Shown: positions 35,481-44,890, numbered from the stretch's first letter. The stretch is 64,000 bases of DNA from Phormidium tenue FACHB-886 (GCF_014764505.1 NZ_JACXWX010000003.1:1-64000); one strand, 5' to 3'. The notes: generated by a model not told the origin, from the sequence alone. Numbers and translations are program-made.

Positions 35481-36509
35481 CTAGCCTTCTGCATTAGCTT
35501 CTTGCGTTTGGATCGATTCAATCAGCGATCGCACCTGCTGCGTGCCCTCTGAAGGTTCAAACACAAACGGGAATTTGCCCCGTACCAGCATTCGCAGCCC
35601 CAGCGGACCCAGGCTAGCCAGCCCTTTAACGTCACGGAAGGAATTGCCCACCACCTTGACCCCAAACCGCCGCTCGTCGATCCAGCCGCCTTCTTTAACC
35701 AGGTCGATCAACACTTTGCGGTGACGCACCGGACGGCTCGATTGGTCATCCTGGCGATCGAGAATTTCTTGCTTGATTTTGCTGATCTGCTCCATCGGCG
35801 CAACTTCCATCGGGCAAACAGAGTTGCAATAATAGCAGCGCGTACAGCCCCAGACTCCCTGAGTCCCCTCAGCGTATTTTTCGAGCCGTGCTTCGGTTTG
35901 GCTGTCTCTGGAATCGGCTACGGTGCGGTAGGCTTTGGCGAGAGCATGTGGACCCACAAACTCAGGATTGACTTCGCGGGCATTGCATTCTGAATAGCAA
36001 GCGCCGCAAAGAATGCAGTTGCCAACCTGGTTAAGACGATCGCGCTCCTCGGGTGACTGCAAAAATTCGCGTTCTGGAATCTGCCTGCCCGCAGTGCTGA
36101 CGAAGGGATCGACGGCTTCCAGGGTATCCCAAAAGCTTTGCATGTCTACGACCAGATCTTTGATCACTGGCATGTTGCCCATGGGCGCGATCGTGAAGGT
36201 GGGGATCTCTGTAGCCCCCACAGAACCCGCTGAACTGGGTGCCTCCGCTTGGATAGCCTGTAGACGAGCGAGCTCGCTGCCAATGTTCTCTTTGCAGGCA
36301 AGCGCCGATCGTCCATTGATTCGCATTGCGCAACTGCCGCAAATGGTGTTGCGGCAATTTTTGCGGAAGGCAAGACCGCCGTCTTGCTCCCATTTGATGC
36401 GGTTGAGGCAATCTAAAATCGTATTTCCAGGTTCAACATCTAGTTCATAAGACTGGATATGAGGAGCCGAGCCAGTCGTTTGCCGGATCACCTTAAACAA
36501 AACTTGCAT
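35481..36509 (-). CDS. sdhB: Succinate dehydrogenase/fumarate reductase iron-sulphur subunit
   Basis: A 342-residue protein with the SdhB cluster ligands: a plant-type 2Fe-2S site (CRNTICGSCAMRINGRSALAC), a 4Fe-4S site (CILCGACYSECN), and the 3Fe-4S/4Fe-4S partner CTRCYYCNSVCPMEVAP. It passes electrons from the flavoprotein SdhA to plastoquinone in thylakoid or plasma membranes. The C-terminal 90 residues extend past the last cluster and are longer than in typical SdhB (about 240 residues), a feature of the cyanobacterial enzyme. A membrane-anchor or SdhA gene is not in the window; in cyanobacteria these are commonly scattered. Confidence 0.93.
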   Translation of the reverse strand: MQVLFKVIRQTTGSAPHIQSYELDVEPGNTILDCLNRIKWEQDGGLAFRKNCRNTICGSCAMRINGRSALACKENIGSELARLQAIQAEAPSSAGSVGATEIPTFTIAPMGNMPVIKDLVVDMQSFWDTLEAVDPFVSTAGRQIPEREFLQSPEERDRLNQVGNCILCGACYSECNAREVNPEFVGPHALAKAYRTVADSRDSQTEARLEKYAEGTQGVWGCTRCYYCNSVCPMEVAPMEQISKIKQEILDRQDDQSSRPVRHRKVLIDLVKEGGWIDERRFGVKVVGNSFRDVKGLASLGPLGLRMLVRGKFPFVFEPSEGTQQVRSLIESIQTQEANAEG

Positions 36510-37018
36510 ACTAACCTACTGCCGTTAAAACCGTGCTGTTAAAGAAGTGCCCGAATGTCTTTGAGTGCGATCTCTAGTCTAGACAAAACCTATTTGTGAT
36601 TGCCATAACCGAATTACTTTAGATTAACATTACTAAAACTCATTCCTTCTAGCGAGCAAGATTGAGAAAACATTTGATAATGTCCAAACGCCCCAATCTA
36701 ACTTTATTTCTAGAAGCAGTAAGTTAGGTCAAGCTATTTCATTTAACAGCAGAATAGACTTTGTAGGAGTCACTGGCTCATTCATTGCTGATAAGCTCTA
36801 TTGATAGCTTCTGTTGACAGTTTGCGAAATTCATGCAGTCTTTCATCTATTAACAAGCTGCGAACAGACTGCTGCCTAAACTAACAAGCTCTTCTGCTTG
36901 ATTTTGTATACTCAGCGTCCAACATTCAATTAAGTGGCGGTCCTCTCTGTATTAGATCTTTACTTGCCAAATTGTTGGATTTAATCACTAAGTTTTTGAC
37001 TTGAGGAAGTGTCACATC
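36510..37018. other. AT-rich intergenic space upstream of sdhB
   Basis: No gene recognised. It should contain the sdhB promoter. No strong hairpin was noticed. It is markedly more AT-rich than the flanking genes. Confidence 0.5.
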
Positions 37019-37216
37019 TCAATCTCTTGCAAGAGGAACACCTCTGGCTTTCAAAGCATAAAGTATAAAATATACAGCCTCCAAATTCGCTTCTAAAGTC
37101 TCTATCTCTATCAAATATCGGAACTTTAGAGCTATAGTCTTTATATAGTCTTCACATGACTTCAGGTTGGTAGCACCCTGTACTGATAAACCCAATTGGG
37201 GATCTCTATAACCCAA
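37019..37216 (-). CDS. Possible small protein of 65 residues
   Basis: An ORF between sdhB and abrB, divergent from abrB. The translation (helical-looking KFRYLIEIETLEANLEAVYFILYALKARG) has natural composition but uses A/T-rich codons unlike its neighbours, no known motif and no good ribosome site. It might be a real small gene, a relic or chance. The distance to abrB is only 26 bp, which leaves little room for two promoters, so I doubt it. Confidence 0.3.
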   Translation of the reverse strand: MGYRDPQLGLSVQGATNLKSCEDYIKTIALKFRYLIEIETLEANLEAVYFILYALKARGVPLARD

Positions 37217-37242
37217 GAGATGCTAAGGAACTTTGAACGGCA

Positions 37243-37656
37243 ATGACTGACTCGGCACCTGTCCCTTTAACGGGAAAAGCATTACTTCAAAAGATTAAAG
37301 AACTCTCTGATTTGCCTCGTCGGGAAAAGGCGAAGCGCTGTGGCTATTATTCCACTGGAAAGAACGACCAAACTCGTGTTAATCTAGCGGATTTCCTTGA
37401 TGCACTCCTGGAAGCAAGAGGGATAACGCTAGATGCAGAAGGCTCGAAAGATGGTCGAGGGCGAGAGCCAACCTATCGAGTTAGTGTTCATCAAAATGGG
37501 CAAATTGTAATTGGCTCAACCTATACACAAAAGATGGGACTAAAGCCCGGAGACGAGTTTGAAATCAAGCTGGGCTACAAGCATATTCACCTTATTCAGA
37601 TCGATAACAACGATAACGACACAAACGGCAACGACTCAGACGACGATGAATTTTAG
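37243..37656 (+). CDS. AbrB family transcriptional regulator (cyAbrB)
   Basis: A 137-residue protein of the cyanobacterial AbrB-like group. The N-terminal conserved part is GKALLQKIKELSDLPRREKAKRCGYYS, followed by the C-terminal SpoVT/AbrB-type swapped-hairpin domain (YRVSVHQNGQIVIGSTYTQKMGLKPGDEFEIKLGYKHIHL). In cyanobacteria the AbrB domain sits at the C-terminus, the reverse of Bacillus AbrB. Family members (CalA and its paralogue) affect nitrogen, carbon and redox genes, with broad DNA binding. The protein ends in an acidic run of Asp and Asn (DNNDNDTNGNDSDDDEF). Which paralogue this is cannot be fixed. Confidence 0.9.
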   Translation: MTDSAPVPLTGKALLQKIKELSDLPRREKAKRCGYYSTGKNDQTRVNLADFLDALLEARGITLDAEGSKDGRGREPTYRVSVHQNGQIVIGSTYTQKMGLKPGDEFEIKLGYKHIHLIQIDNNDNDTNGNDSDDDEF

Positions 37657-37717
37657 AGTCGTGCCAGCACTGATCAGTTACTGCTTCTTAGACGGTACAA
37701 TTTCGTTTATTTGAACT

Positions 37718-38575
37718 GTGCCGCCTTCTTTTATTTTGATTACTCTAATCCCAGCAGGATTTGCGGGGTCTGTGTTAAAAGTCCTCGCTTTTTTTCTAGT
37801 GTGGCTGGGGCTATGGTTGCCGATTGCCATTCCCTTAGCATTTTGGCTCAAATGGCGGCCACCGCAGCCGATCGCCCCCGCCCAAAAGCTGCCCCTGCTG
37901 GCTTCGCTGTATCTGCTCGCGCCGCTGGTGCTATGGGGAGTGGTTCGGCTGGAAGATGGCTCCTTTGCAGACTATGGCTTGTCTTGGGCGATGCTGCAAT
38001 CGGCAGGGGTTGGACTAGCGCTAGGCGCTTTAGGGCTATTAAGTATGTTTGCGGCTGAAGCACAGGTAGGATGGCTAGTTTGGCAGCCTTCAACCCCTGC
38101 TGGCTGGGGATCGACAGTCAAAACCCTAACGCTAACCCTGCTGCTGGGAGTTTGGGTCAGCTTTACCGAAGAGCTAATTTTTCGAGGATTTTTGCTGAAT
38201 CAGTTCCAGCAGGGCGAGCCAGCCTGGACACTTAGCGCATGGTTGGCAGGGGCAATCGTCAGCGTCATCTTTGCCGTTCTCCACCTCGTTTGGGAAGGAC
38301 GAGAGAATCTGCCGCAGATGCCTGGACTATGGCTGATGGGACTGGTGCTGGTGGTTGCCCGCTGGGTAGATCACAACCAACTTGGGCTTGCCTGGGGCTT
38401 ACATGCAGGCTGGATTTGGGCGATCGCCAGCCTCGAAACCACTCAAGTCATCCGCTACACCGATCGGGCTTCACCCTGGCTAATTGGCTGGGGCGGCAAA
38501 CCGATCGCAGGCTTAGTTGGCATCCTAGCGCTGCTGTTGACAGGTGTTGTGGTGGGGCTGGGTGCTGGGGTTTGA
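37718..38575 (+). CDS. CPBP family intramembrane metalloprotease
   Basis: A 285-residue membrane protein with the CPBP (Abi/CAAX protease) motifs: EELIFRGFLLNQF, the EExxxR motif, and the second motif ...FAVLHLVWEG containing the conserved His, followed by HAGWIW. About eight hydrophobic segments can be read. Family members cleave prenylated or membrane proteins, or act in bacteriocin immunity; the target here is unknown. The start is GTG at 37718 with no good ribosome site, 61 bp after abrB on the same strand. It converges on the GT4 gene across a strong hairpin at 38602. Confidence 0.87.
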   Translation: MPPSFILITLIPAGFAGSVLKVLAFFLVWLGLWLPIAIPLAFWLKWRPPQPIAPAQKLPLLASLYLLAPLVLWGVVRLEDGSFADYGLSWAMLQSAGVGLALGALGLLSMFAAEAQVGWLVWQPSTPAGWGSTVKTLTLTLLLGVWVSFTEELIFRGFLLNQFQQGEPAWTLSAWLAGAIVSVIFAVLHLVWEGRENLPQMPGLWLMGLVLVVARWVDHNQLGLAWGLHAGWIWAIASLETTQVIRYTDRASPWLIGWGGKPIAGLVGILALLLTGVVVGLGAGV

Positions 38576-38601
38576 GGGAGTTGTGCTTGATCTAAGTCTA
38601 G

Positions 38602-38640
38602 ATAGTAAGAGAGCCACGCACAGCGCGGCTCTCTTACTAT
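38602..38640. terminator. Convergent-gene hairpin
   Basis: Positions 38602-38619 pair with 38623-38640 (18 bp, one mismatch) around a 3-nt loop. It lies 27 bp after the plus-strand CPBP stop and 67 bp from the minus-strand GT4 stop, so it may serve both genes. No T-tract on either strand. Confidence 0.6.
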
Positions 38641-38676
38641 TGGGCTCTATTTAGGTTAAAGCAGTTTTTAGCAATC

Positions 38677-38731
38677 GCTTAGTACTTGATGCTTAGTACT
38701 TGACGCTTAGTACTTGACGCTTAGCACTTTG
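38677..38731. repeat. 14-bp tandem repeat over the GT4 stop codon
   Basis: The unit GCTTAGTACTTGAC/T recurs head to tail at 38677, 38691 and 38705, with a decayed fourth copy from 38719. The stop codon of the minus-strand glycosyltransferase (38707-38709) is inside the third copy, so the final residues come from repeat sequence. Confidence 0.85.
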
Positions 38732-39993
38732 GCTTGCTCTGCAGCCGGAACACTGCTGGACTGCATTGCCATCTTGTAAATCTCTATCATGCGATCAACC
38801 TTGCTCTCCCAGCTAAAGTGTTGCTTGACCCTCATCAAGCCTGCCTTTCCCAACTGCGTCCCCAATTCTGGGGAGTAAATGAGCTGTAGCATCGCCGCAG
38901 TCAACCCTTTTATGAAAGCCGGGCGAGACGTGGGATCAACCAGGATGCCGCAAGTTTCGTCTAGATAGTCGGCAGGACCGCCCCAATTCGTGGCGATGAC
39001 TGGACGTGCCATTGCCATTGCTTCTAGCACCACCGCTCCGCCACACTCATACAGGCTGGGCAACACTAATGCCGTTGCCTCCTGTAAACAGGTAGCACAC
39101 TCCGGCTGAGACAGCCAGCCTCGGAAAATCACGCGATCGCTCAATCCTAGCTGAGCAACCAACGCCTCCAAAGATGGGCGCATCTCTCCCTCGCCGATAA
39201 TCTCCAAAATGGCATTGGTCTGAGCGGCAACGGGCTGAAAGGACTGCAGCAGAATGTCGACAGCCTTCCAATCGACCAATCGACCCATGAACAGGAATCG
39301 CGGTGTATCTGGCGGAGCAGGCACTGAGGATTCAGGCAAACGCCAGAGGTCTAAATCCACCCCATTTTCCACAAGTTCTATTACCGGACCCCGCAAGCCT
39401 GCTGGCAAAGCCGCTCCTGTTCGTGGGTTAGATACCAGCAAAACTTCTGCCTTGCGTTTGCCGGGAATCAAATAGTTCATCCAACGAGCTACCCACCGCC
39501 CCACTGAGAGCGTAATTTTCTCTACAGTGCTGCGCTCACTCTGGAAGGCAGGCGGAAAATTCATGCCGCCATTCATCGGACCAATCACTACAGGCGCACC
39601 TAGATCGAACATCAGCGACGGCTGTTTTGGCGAAACCGGAACAGGTTGATGCACAATATCAATTCCGTGGTCTCGAACGAGCTGCCGAACAACGCGCCGC
39701 TGTATCAGTTGGGTATATAGGTAGCCCAAGACGTTAGTTGTGAGTGAGCCAAGTCGGCTGGGGAGAGGGCGAGTTAACCGATGCATCCAGTAATGCACCT
39801 GTGTGTCTGGCACGAAGTGAATTCGATCGTGTTCATCGGGAAAGAGGGCTTGCAAATGCTCTTTGGTGCGGTCTTGCACAACCAGCTGCGCTTCAATCCC
39901 ACGCGATCGTAATTTGCCAAAGTAATGTAACGGTAAGATTGCTTCTCCCCCAAATCGGGCAGAGGCATATTCAGCCACAATTAAAACTCGCAT
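38707..39993 (-). CDS. Glycosyltransferase family 4
   Basis: A 428-residue GT-B glycosyltransferase. The C-terminal GT1/GT4 domain carries FLFMGRLVDWKAVDILLQSF and the EX7E-type region SLYECGGAVVLEAMAMARPVIATNWGGPADYLD, with E-x7-E spacing at the nucleotide-sugar site. The N-terminus (MRVLIVAEYASARFGGEAILPLHYFGKL) matches the acceptor domain of this family. No membrane segment is strong. It probably adds a sugar to an exopolysaccharide or glycolipid, but no cluster surrounds it. The last residues, SVKY, come from the tandem repeat at the gene's end. Confidence 0.9.
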   Translation of the reverse strand: MRVLIVAEYASARFGGEAILPLHYFGKLRSRGIEAQLVVQDRTKEHLQALFPDEHDRIHFVPDTQVHYWMHRLTRPLPSRLGSLTTNVLGYLYTQLIQRRVVRQLVRDHGIDIVHQPVPVSPKQPSLMFDLGAPVVIGPMNGGMNFPPAFQSERSTVEKITLSVGRWVARWMNYLIPGKRKAEVLLVSNPRTGAALPAGLRGPVIELVENGVDLDLWRLPESSVPAPPDTPRFLFMGRLVDWKAVDILLQSFQPVAAQTNAILEIIGEGEMRPSLEALVAQLGLSDRVIFRGWLSQPECATCLQEATALVLPSLYECGGAVVLEAMAMARPVIATNWGGPADYLDETCGILVDPTSRPAFIKGLTAAMLQLIYSPELGTQLGKAGLMRVKQHFSWESKVDRMIEIYKMAMQSSSVPAAEQAKVLSVKY

Positions 39994-40920
39994 AGCTCGA
40001 TGTGAAGAAACAACTGAACATCACGGAATAGTTAAGGTGCTGGATCAGGCATCGGTCAACCTGCGGCGCTTTGTATTAGGTCTGGTAGATAGCAAAGCTA
40101 AGTACGAACCTAACAAGTTCCGCCTTTGCGGCTGAACATGCAAAGGCCAGCTCAGACGAAATACTTGAAGACTGCCTGCTTCAATGTAGCTAGAACACAA
40201 AACAAGATTACGTTCAAAATAAGTTCAGCCTTGAAATTGACATAGTTGGGAATTCATCTACTCAATGAGTTTCATTGAGATTTCGCAATTTCACACTTGA
40301 AGAACTAGAAGCTGAAAATTAATGACAGTCGTCATACAACCCTAAATGGAACTCCATTCTGCCAAAGATTAGTTTCTACTCAATCTGCCTTGAGAGGTGC
40401 TTGAACGATTGATAACAAATCCAACCGAAATTACGTTAGCACTAGCATTGTGTCCCTGTCCGTTATTTCCCAAACAGAACTACTATCCTTATTCAAGAGA
40501 TTTGTACTTCCAGATAGATTAGCAGCAGATATTTTCAAGCTCAAAGCTTTAGAGATAAGACTATAGTTTCTTAAGGTCGCGTATGGAGCGTCATGACCAG
40601 GGTTACACCTGAGAAACCCCGTCCATATGACAAAGCCACTATAGCACCATGGCTACAGAAGCAAATTAATACTCTAGTGGCTAAATATTGCTGCAATTCG
40701 CCATACAGCCATAGAAAAAATCGCTTTTCGCTTGTTGTTTGACGGTATGCTCTGCTATTTGCTTTCTGCAGTTGCCGTACTCAATCAAACCTGCAATTTC
40801 TATGATTTTTATGTGAAGAAATGGCTTACTTAATCAAGTTTTTATAAAGTTTATGATGTTCAGCATCAGAAAGATAAAGTTTGTCCAAAAACAGATGTCT
40901 TACTCTGTGTAGGAAGCAAT
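39994..40920. other. Long intergenic space, no convincing gene
   Basis: This 930-bp AT-rich region has no full gene. A short coding-like segment (40039-40137, starting with GTG, VLDQASVNLRRFVLGLVDSK) uses codons like the real genes and may be a fragment of one. A single repeat element follows at 40921-41009. Confidence 0.5.
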
Positions 40921-41009
40921 ATAGCAATCCGAAATGGTTTGTGAGAGGTGGGCGAGCTTCGCTTGCCCACCTCTCACAAACCATTTCACAACTCAAATAG
41001 GATCGCTAC
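40921..41009. repeat. 89-bp hairpin element, MITE-like
   Basis: Inner arms 40931-40957 and 40961-40987 pair over 27 bp with one G.T, closed by a TTC loop. Outer 10-bp arms (40921-40930 and 41000-41009) match at 8 of 10. One arm has an extra 12 nt (40988-40999) missing from the other. The right 33 bp recur at 35377-35409. It ends 20 bp before the pcyA stop, so it also sits where a terminator would be. Confidence 0.8.
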
Positions 41010-41028
41010 AGCTTAACGAGACGCAGTG

Positions 41029-41766
41029 CTACGTTTCAGCAGGAACATCAAATAACACCGTCGTTAGATAACGCTCTGCCCATTCCGCGCCAAAAGCTTT
41101 TTCCAAAACACGACGGGTTTTATCGTTTTGCTGCTGCTGGCTACAATAGCGGCGCTGCCCAGCAAGAATTTCAGGACGGCGATCGGGAGTTGGCGGTGTG
41201 GCGATCGCCTGCTGGCAATGCACCGTGAGAAAGTCTTCCACACGCCGCAGGAACTGCGCTTCTTCGGCGGCGCTGCCAGGACGAATCAGCACGCAAAACT
41301 CTGAAAAGATATCCCCCCAGTTGGGAACAGTGCGGGCTTCAGAAAACTCTAGCGGCGGCAGCGCTGTGAGTTGAGCTTGGTAAGCTTCGGGCAGGGCGTG
41401 ATCGGTGCGTATGGGCGAGAGATCCGCGATCGCCATACTGATTTGCCCGCGCCCCCCAACTAGATCGCAGCCAAACATGGGCAGATCGTAGGTGGGATGT
41501 GGAAACATCACGCAGTGCAATATATCTAGCGACGTGCCTATTTTTGCTAGCTCCATATGCAGCTTGCGAAACTGAGGCGTTTGGTAGCAGTGATTCTCAA
41601 TCACCAATTTCTCGCCTTCCAAACGTCCTTCTACATAGCCCAAATCTTCGGGAAGCTGGTAGGGGGAAAGCTCTAGGTGCCGTTGCCAAACCGCTTCAAT
41701 GCAGCCAGCGAGCTGGCGAATTAGGGGATGCTGCTGTTCGCGGATTGAGGCAGTGGCAGAAGACAT
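41029..41766 (-). CDS. pcyA: Phycocyanobilin:ferredoxin oxidoreductase
   Basis: A 245-residue ferredoxin-dependent bilin reductase, making phycocyanobilin from biliverdin IXalpha for phycobilisomes and phytochromes. Family blocks visible are [34 protein letters not shown], the catalytic region [24 protein letters not shown] (with the conserved His and Asp), and [14 protein letters not shown]. Length agrees with known PcyA. The start at 41766 is the first Met. No bilin reductase partner is nearby. It is followed by the repeat element at 40921. Confidence 0.96.
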   Translation of the reverse strand: MSSATASIREQQHPLIRQLAGCIEAVWQRHLELSPYQLPEDLGYVEGRLEGEKLVIENHCYQTPQFRKLHMELAKIGTSLDILHCVMFPHPTYDLPMFGCDLVGGRGQISMAIADLSPIRTDHALPEAYQAQLTALPPLEFSEARTVPNWGDIFSEFCVLIRPGSAAEEAQFLRRVEDFLTVHCQQAIATPPTPDRRPEILAGQRRYCSQQQQNDKTRRVLEKAFGAEWAERYLTTVLFDVPAET

Positions 41767-41941
41767 GAGTTTAGCTCTAAAAAAATCTAGAATCTTATGA
41801 AGCCCTAAGCATTACGGAGAACAGCGTATTGCTGTGAACAGCGCTGCAACATAATGGTTTAAACAGGCGGTAGGTTTAAGAATACCGCAGTTCGGCAAGC
41901 AAAGCCGGACGGAGTACCCGTTACTATCAGGAGACAGATGT

Positions 41942-42121
41942 ATGTTCGGTCTTGGCTGGCCCGAAATTGGAATTATTGCGATCGCTGCTGTCTTGATTTT
42001 TGGACCTAAAAAAATCCCAGAGTTAGGCAGCGCTTTGGGCAAAACCCTCCGGGGCTTTAAGGAAGAAGTGAACAAACCAAACGACGAACCGGAAAAGCTA
42101 GAAGGGCAAGACGAACCCTAA
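41942..42121 (+). CDS. tatA: Twin-arginine translocase subunit TatA/E
   Basis: A 59-residue protein below most ORF-length limits. It starts MFGLGWPEIGIIAIAAVLIFGPKKIPELG, the TatA/TatE signature: an N-terminal helix, the FGP hinge, then an amphipathic helix (SALGKTLRGFKEEV) and a charged tail. TatA multimers form the pore for folded proteins across the thylakoid and plasma membranes. AGGAG lies 11-12 bases before the ATG at 41942. The gene points towards cphA, and a hairpin at 42128 separates their ends. TatC is not in the window. Confidence 0.92.
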   Translation: MFGLGWPEIGIIAIAAVLIFGPKKIPELGSALGKTLRGFKEEVNKPNDEPEKLEGQDEP

Positions 42122-42150
42122 AAAAATCGGGTATGGCATTGCCATACCCG
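42122..42150 (-). terminator. Terminator between tatA and cphA
   Basis: CGGGTATGGC (42128-42137) and GCCATACCCG (42141-42150) form a perfect 10-bp stem. Read on the minus strand it is followed by ATTTTTTT, making it an intrinsic terminator for cphA, which ends at 42176. It may also end tatA on the other strand. Confidence 0.88.
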
Positions 42151-42175
42151 CTACAGGAGCAAACCAAATCAACCA

Positions 42176-44890
42176 CTAGCCGCCAGATTGGGCATATTCT
42201 TCTGCGCTGCTGTGCTGTAGCCCGTTAATGCCATTACTAGACAGCGACGGCTGTGCTTCTGCCCGGACACCTTGAGGCAAATCCAGACTGGGCAGCGGCT
42301 GTCGGGCTTCGATTAAGCCGATCGCCCGACCAACGCTTTCCGGAAAGATGACAACCAAGCTGCCTTCCGGGGCTCGATCGAGCGCCGTGTTGAGCGCTTC
42401 GGTTTCATCGAGAATAGTTTCAAAAGAAGCGCCTGCTGCTTCTAGCCCTTGAATGATCAGCTGGGCAGCCTCACCTCTGGGTCTGCCTCTGGTATCGTTG
42501 TCTTCTTTGACGATGATCTGATCAAATATTTGAGCCGAGAGCTTGCCCAGTGCCACAAAATCTTCGTCGCGGCGATCGCCAGGTCCACCCACTACGCCAA
42601 TTCGCTGACCCGGCCAATTGCGGATAAACCCGCCCAGCGCCTCATAGCTATGAGGATTGTGGGCATAATCCACCATGGCATGGAAGTGACCCAGATTAAA
42701 CAAATTCATCCGTCCTGGCGTCTGACCCACCGAAGCCTGGAACGTGGCTAAAGCAGTGCGGATGTCTTCGATCTTGACGCCATGAGCAAAGGCAGCAAGG
42801 CTAGCCGCTAGCGCATTGGCGATCATAAAGGGGGCGCGTCCGCCCATCGTTAGGGGAATTTGCGTTGCCTGCTCGATTCGCAGCGTCCAGTCGCCCTTGA
42901 GAATCGACAGATAGCCGTTTTCATAGACGGCTGCCAGCCCGCCTTGGTGCGTGTGGCTACGGATTAGCTCGTTGTCTGGATTCATCGAGAAGTAGGCGAT
43001 CTGGGCTTTGATGCGAGATGCCATTGCTGTCACCAGCGGGTCATCGGCGTTGAGGATCGCGTAGCCGTTGGGTCGGGCGCTTTCTACAACCACGCTCTTG
43101 AGATGGGCTAGCTCTTCAACAGTATCAATATCACCAATACCCAGGTGATCGGCTGCTACGTTGAGGACAATACCGACATCGCACTGGTCAAAGCCCAAAC
43201 CCGATCGCAGAATGCCACCCCGTGCCGTTTCCAGCACCGCCACCTCCACGGTCGGGTCTTGCAGAATTACCTGAGCGCTCTGCGGGCCGGTGGTGTCGCC
43301 CTTCTCAACTAAGTAGCCGCCGATGTAAATGCCATCGGTGGTGGTGTAGCCAATGATTTGCCCTGTCTGCTTAAGGATATGCGCCAGCAGGCGAGTAGTT
43401 GTAGTTTTGCCGTTTGTGCCGGTCACCGACAAGATGGGGATGCGGGTCGGCATACCAGGCGGAAACAGCATATCTAAGACTGGCTCAGCCACATTGCGGG
43501 GAATCCCTTCGCTGGGGCAGAAGTGCATCCGGAAGCCGGGAGCCGCATTCACTTCCACGATTACTCCGTCTACCTCATGCAGTGGCTTGCTGATGTCGCT
43601 GGTCACCACATCGATCCCGGCAATATCCAGCCCGATCGTTTTAGCCACCCGCTGGAACAGCCAGATATTTTCTGGATGCACTTCATCGGTGCGATCGATG
43701 GCGCTCCCGCCCGTACTCAGGTTGGCAGTTGCTTTCAAGTAACAGATTTCGCCCGGTTTGAGAATGGTTTCGAGCGTAAAGCCTTGCCGATCGAGCAGTT
43801 CCCAGGAGGTGCGATCTAACTGGATGCGGGTGAGAAGATTATCATGACCGTCACCACGGCGGGGATCGCGGTTAGTTTCTTCAATTAGTTCTTCGATCGT
43901 TGATTTGCCGTCGCCGATCACATGGGCTGGAACCCGCTCTGCCACAGCCACCAGCTTGCCATTGACTACCAGCACTCGGTGATCGCGCCCGGTATAGTAA
44001 CGCTCGACGATAACACCCTTGGAGACTTCCTTGGCGGCATCGTAGGCATCTTCTGCCAGCTCCCAGTCGTTGATGTTGATGGTGATCCCGCGGCCGTGGT
44101 TGCCGTCTAGGGGCTTCACCACAATGGGGTAGCCGCCTACATCTTCGATCGCCTGCTCTAGCTCATCCAAAAAGTAAACTACCGTGCCGCGCGGCACCGG
44201 CACCCCTGCATCTCGCAAGATCCGTTTGGTAGCTTCTTTGTCTGAGGCAAGCTCAACACCCAAAATGCTGGTGTAGTTGCTCAGCGTCGCCTGAATCCGC
44301 TTTTGGTACACCCCCTGACCGAACTGAATAATTGCCCGTGCCCCTAGCTGCACCCAGGGAATTCCACGGGTTTCAGCTTCACGGACAATGCATTCGGTGC
44401 TGGGACCCAGCGAGGCTTGCATCCAAAAATCCTGCAAATCTTTCAGGTCTTTCTCCAGTTCCGTCTGCAGATAGCTGCCCGTTTCCACGATGCTTTGGCA
44501 AAGGCGAACGGCAGCCCTAGCGGCATAGCGACCTGCCTGTTCGTCAACATACTCAAACACAACCTGGTAGACTCCGGGTGTTGAGGTCGATCGGGTTCGC
44601 CCAAAGCCAACTGGCATGCCAGCAAGCGTTTGTAGCTCTAGGGCAACATGCTCAATTACCTGATTCATTAGCGTCCCAGCCTGAACCTGCTTTAAAAAGC
44701 TGGGTTCTTCTGCCGAAGCATGGTCTGCCAAACTGGGTAGGGCTTCTCGCAAGCCAATATAAAAATCTGGAATCTCGTGGGTATAGCGCTCCGCCAACTC
44801 TTCTAAATCCAAGCGAATCACAATTAACTTTTTGTACCTGATGCTCCAGTAGTTGGGTCCACGGAGTGTTTGGGTCTTAAGAATTTTCAT
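42176..44890 (-). CDS. cphA: Cyanophycin synthetase CphA1
   Basis: A 904-residue enzyme that polymerises aspartate and arginine into cyanophycin, the nitrogen reserve. The start at MKILKTQTLRGPNYWSIRYK (44890) is the typical one; the frame continues to 44923 with an unlikely tail. The N-terminal ATP-grasp domain (about 225-480; GGYPIVVKPLDGNHGRGITI) adds Asp; the C-terminal Mur-ligase-like domain (P-loop ITGTNGKTTTTRLLAH-like at about 495) adds Arg. It lies directly downstream of cphB on the same strand. A 3' terminator follows. Confidence 0.97.
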   Translation of the reverse strand: MKILKTQTLRGPNYWSIRYKKLIVIRLDLEELAERYTHEIPDFYIGLREALPSLADHASAEEPSFLKQVQAGTLMNQVIEHVALELQTLAGMPVGFGRTRSTSTPGVYQVVFEYVDEQAGRYAARAAVRLCQSIVETGSYLQTELEKDLKDLQDFWMQASLGPSTECIVREAETRGIPWVQLGARAIIQFGQGVYQKRIQATLSNYTSILGVELASDKEATKRILRDAGVPVPRGTVVYFLDELEQAIEDVGGYPIVVKPLDGNHGRGITININDWELAEDAYDAAKEVSKGVIVERYYTGRDHRVLVVNGKLVAVAERVPAHVIGDGKSTIEELIEETNRDPRRGDGHDNLLTRIQLDRTSWELLDRQGFTLETILKPGEICYLKATANLSTGGSAIDRTDEVHPENIWLFQRVAKTIGLDIAGIDVVTSDISKPLHEVDGVIVEVNAAPGFRMHFCPSEGIPRNVAEPVLDMLFPPGMPTRIPILSVTGTNGKTTTTRLLAHILKQTGQIIGYTTTDGIYIGGYLVEKGDTTGPQSAQVILQDPTVEVAVLETARGGILRSGLGFDQCDVGIVLNVAADHLGIGDIDTVEELAHLKSVVVESARPNGYAILNADDPLVTAMASRIKAQIAYFSMNPDNELIRSHTHQGGLAAVYENGYLSILKGDWTLRIEQATQIPLTMGGRAPFMIANALAASLAAFAHGVKIEDIRTALATFQASVGQTPGRMNLFNLGHFHAMVDYAHNPHSYEALGGFIRNWPGQRIGVVGGPGDRRDEDFVALGKLSAQIFDQIIVKEDNDTRGRPRGEAAQLIIQGLEAAGASFETILDETEALNTALDRAPEGSLVVIFPESVGRAIGLIEARQPLPSLDLPQGVRAEAQPSLSSNGINGLQHSSAEEYAQSGG

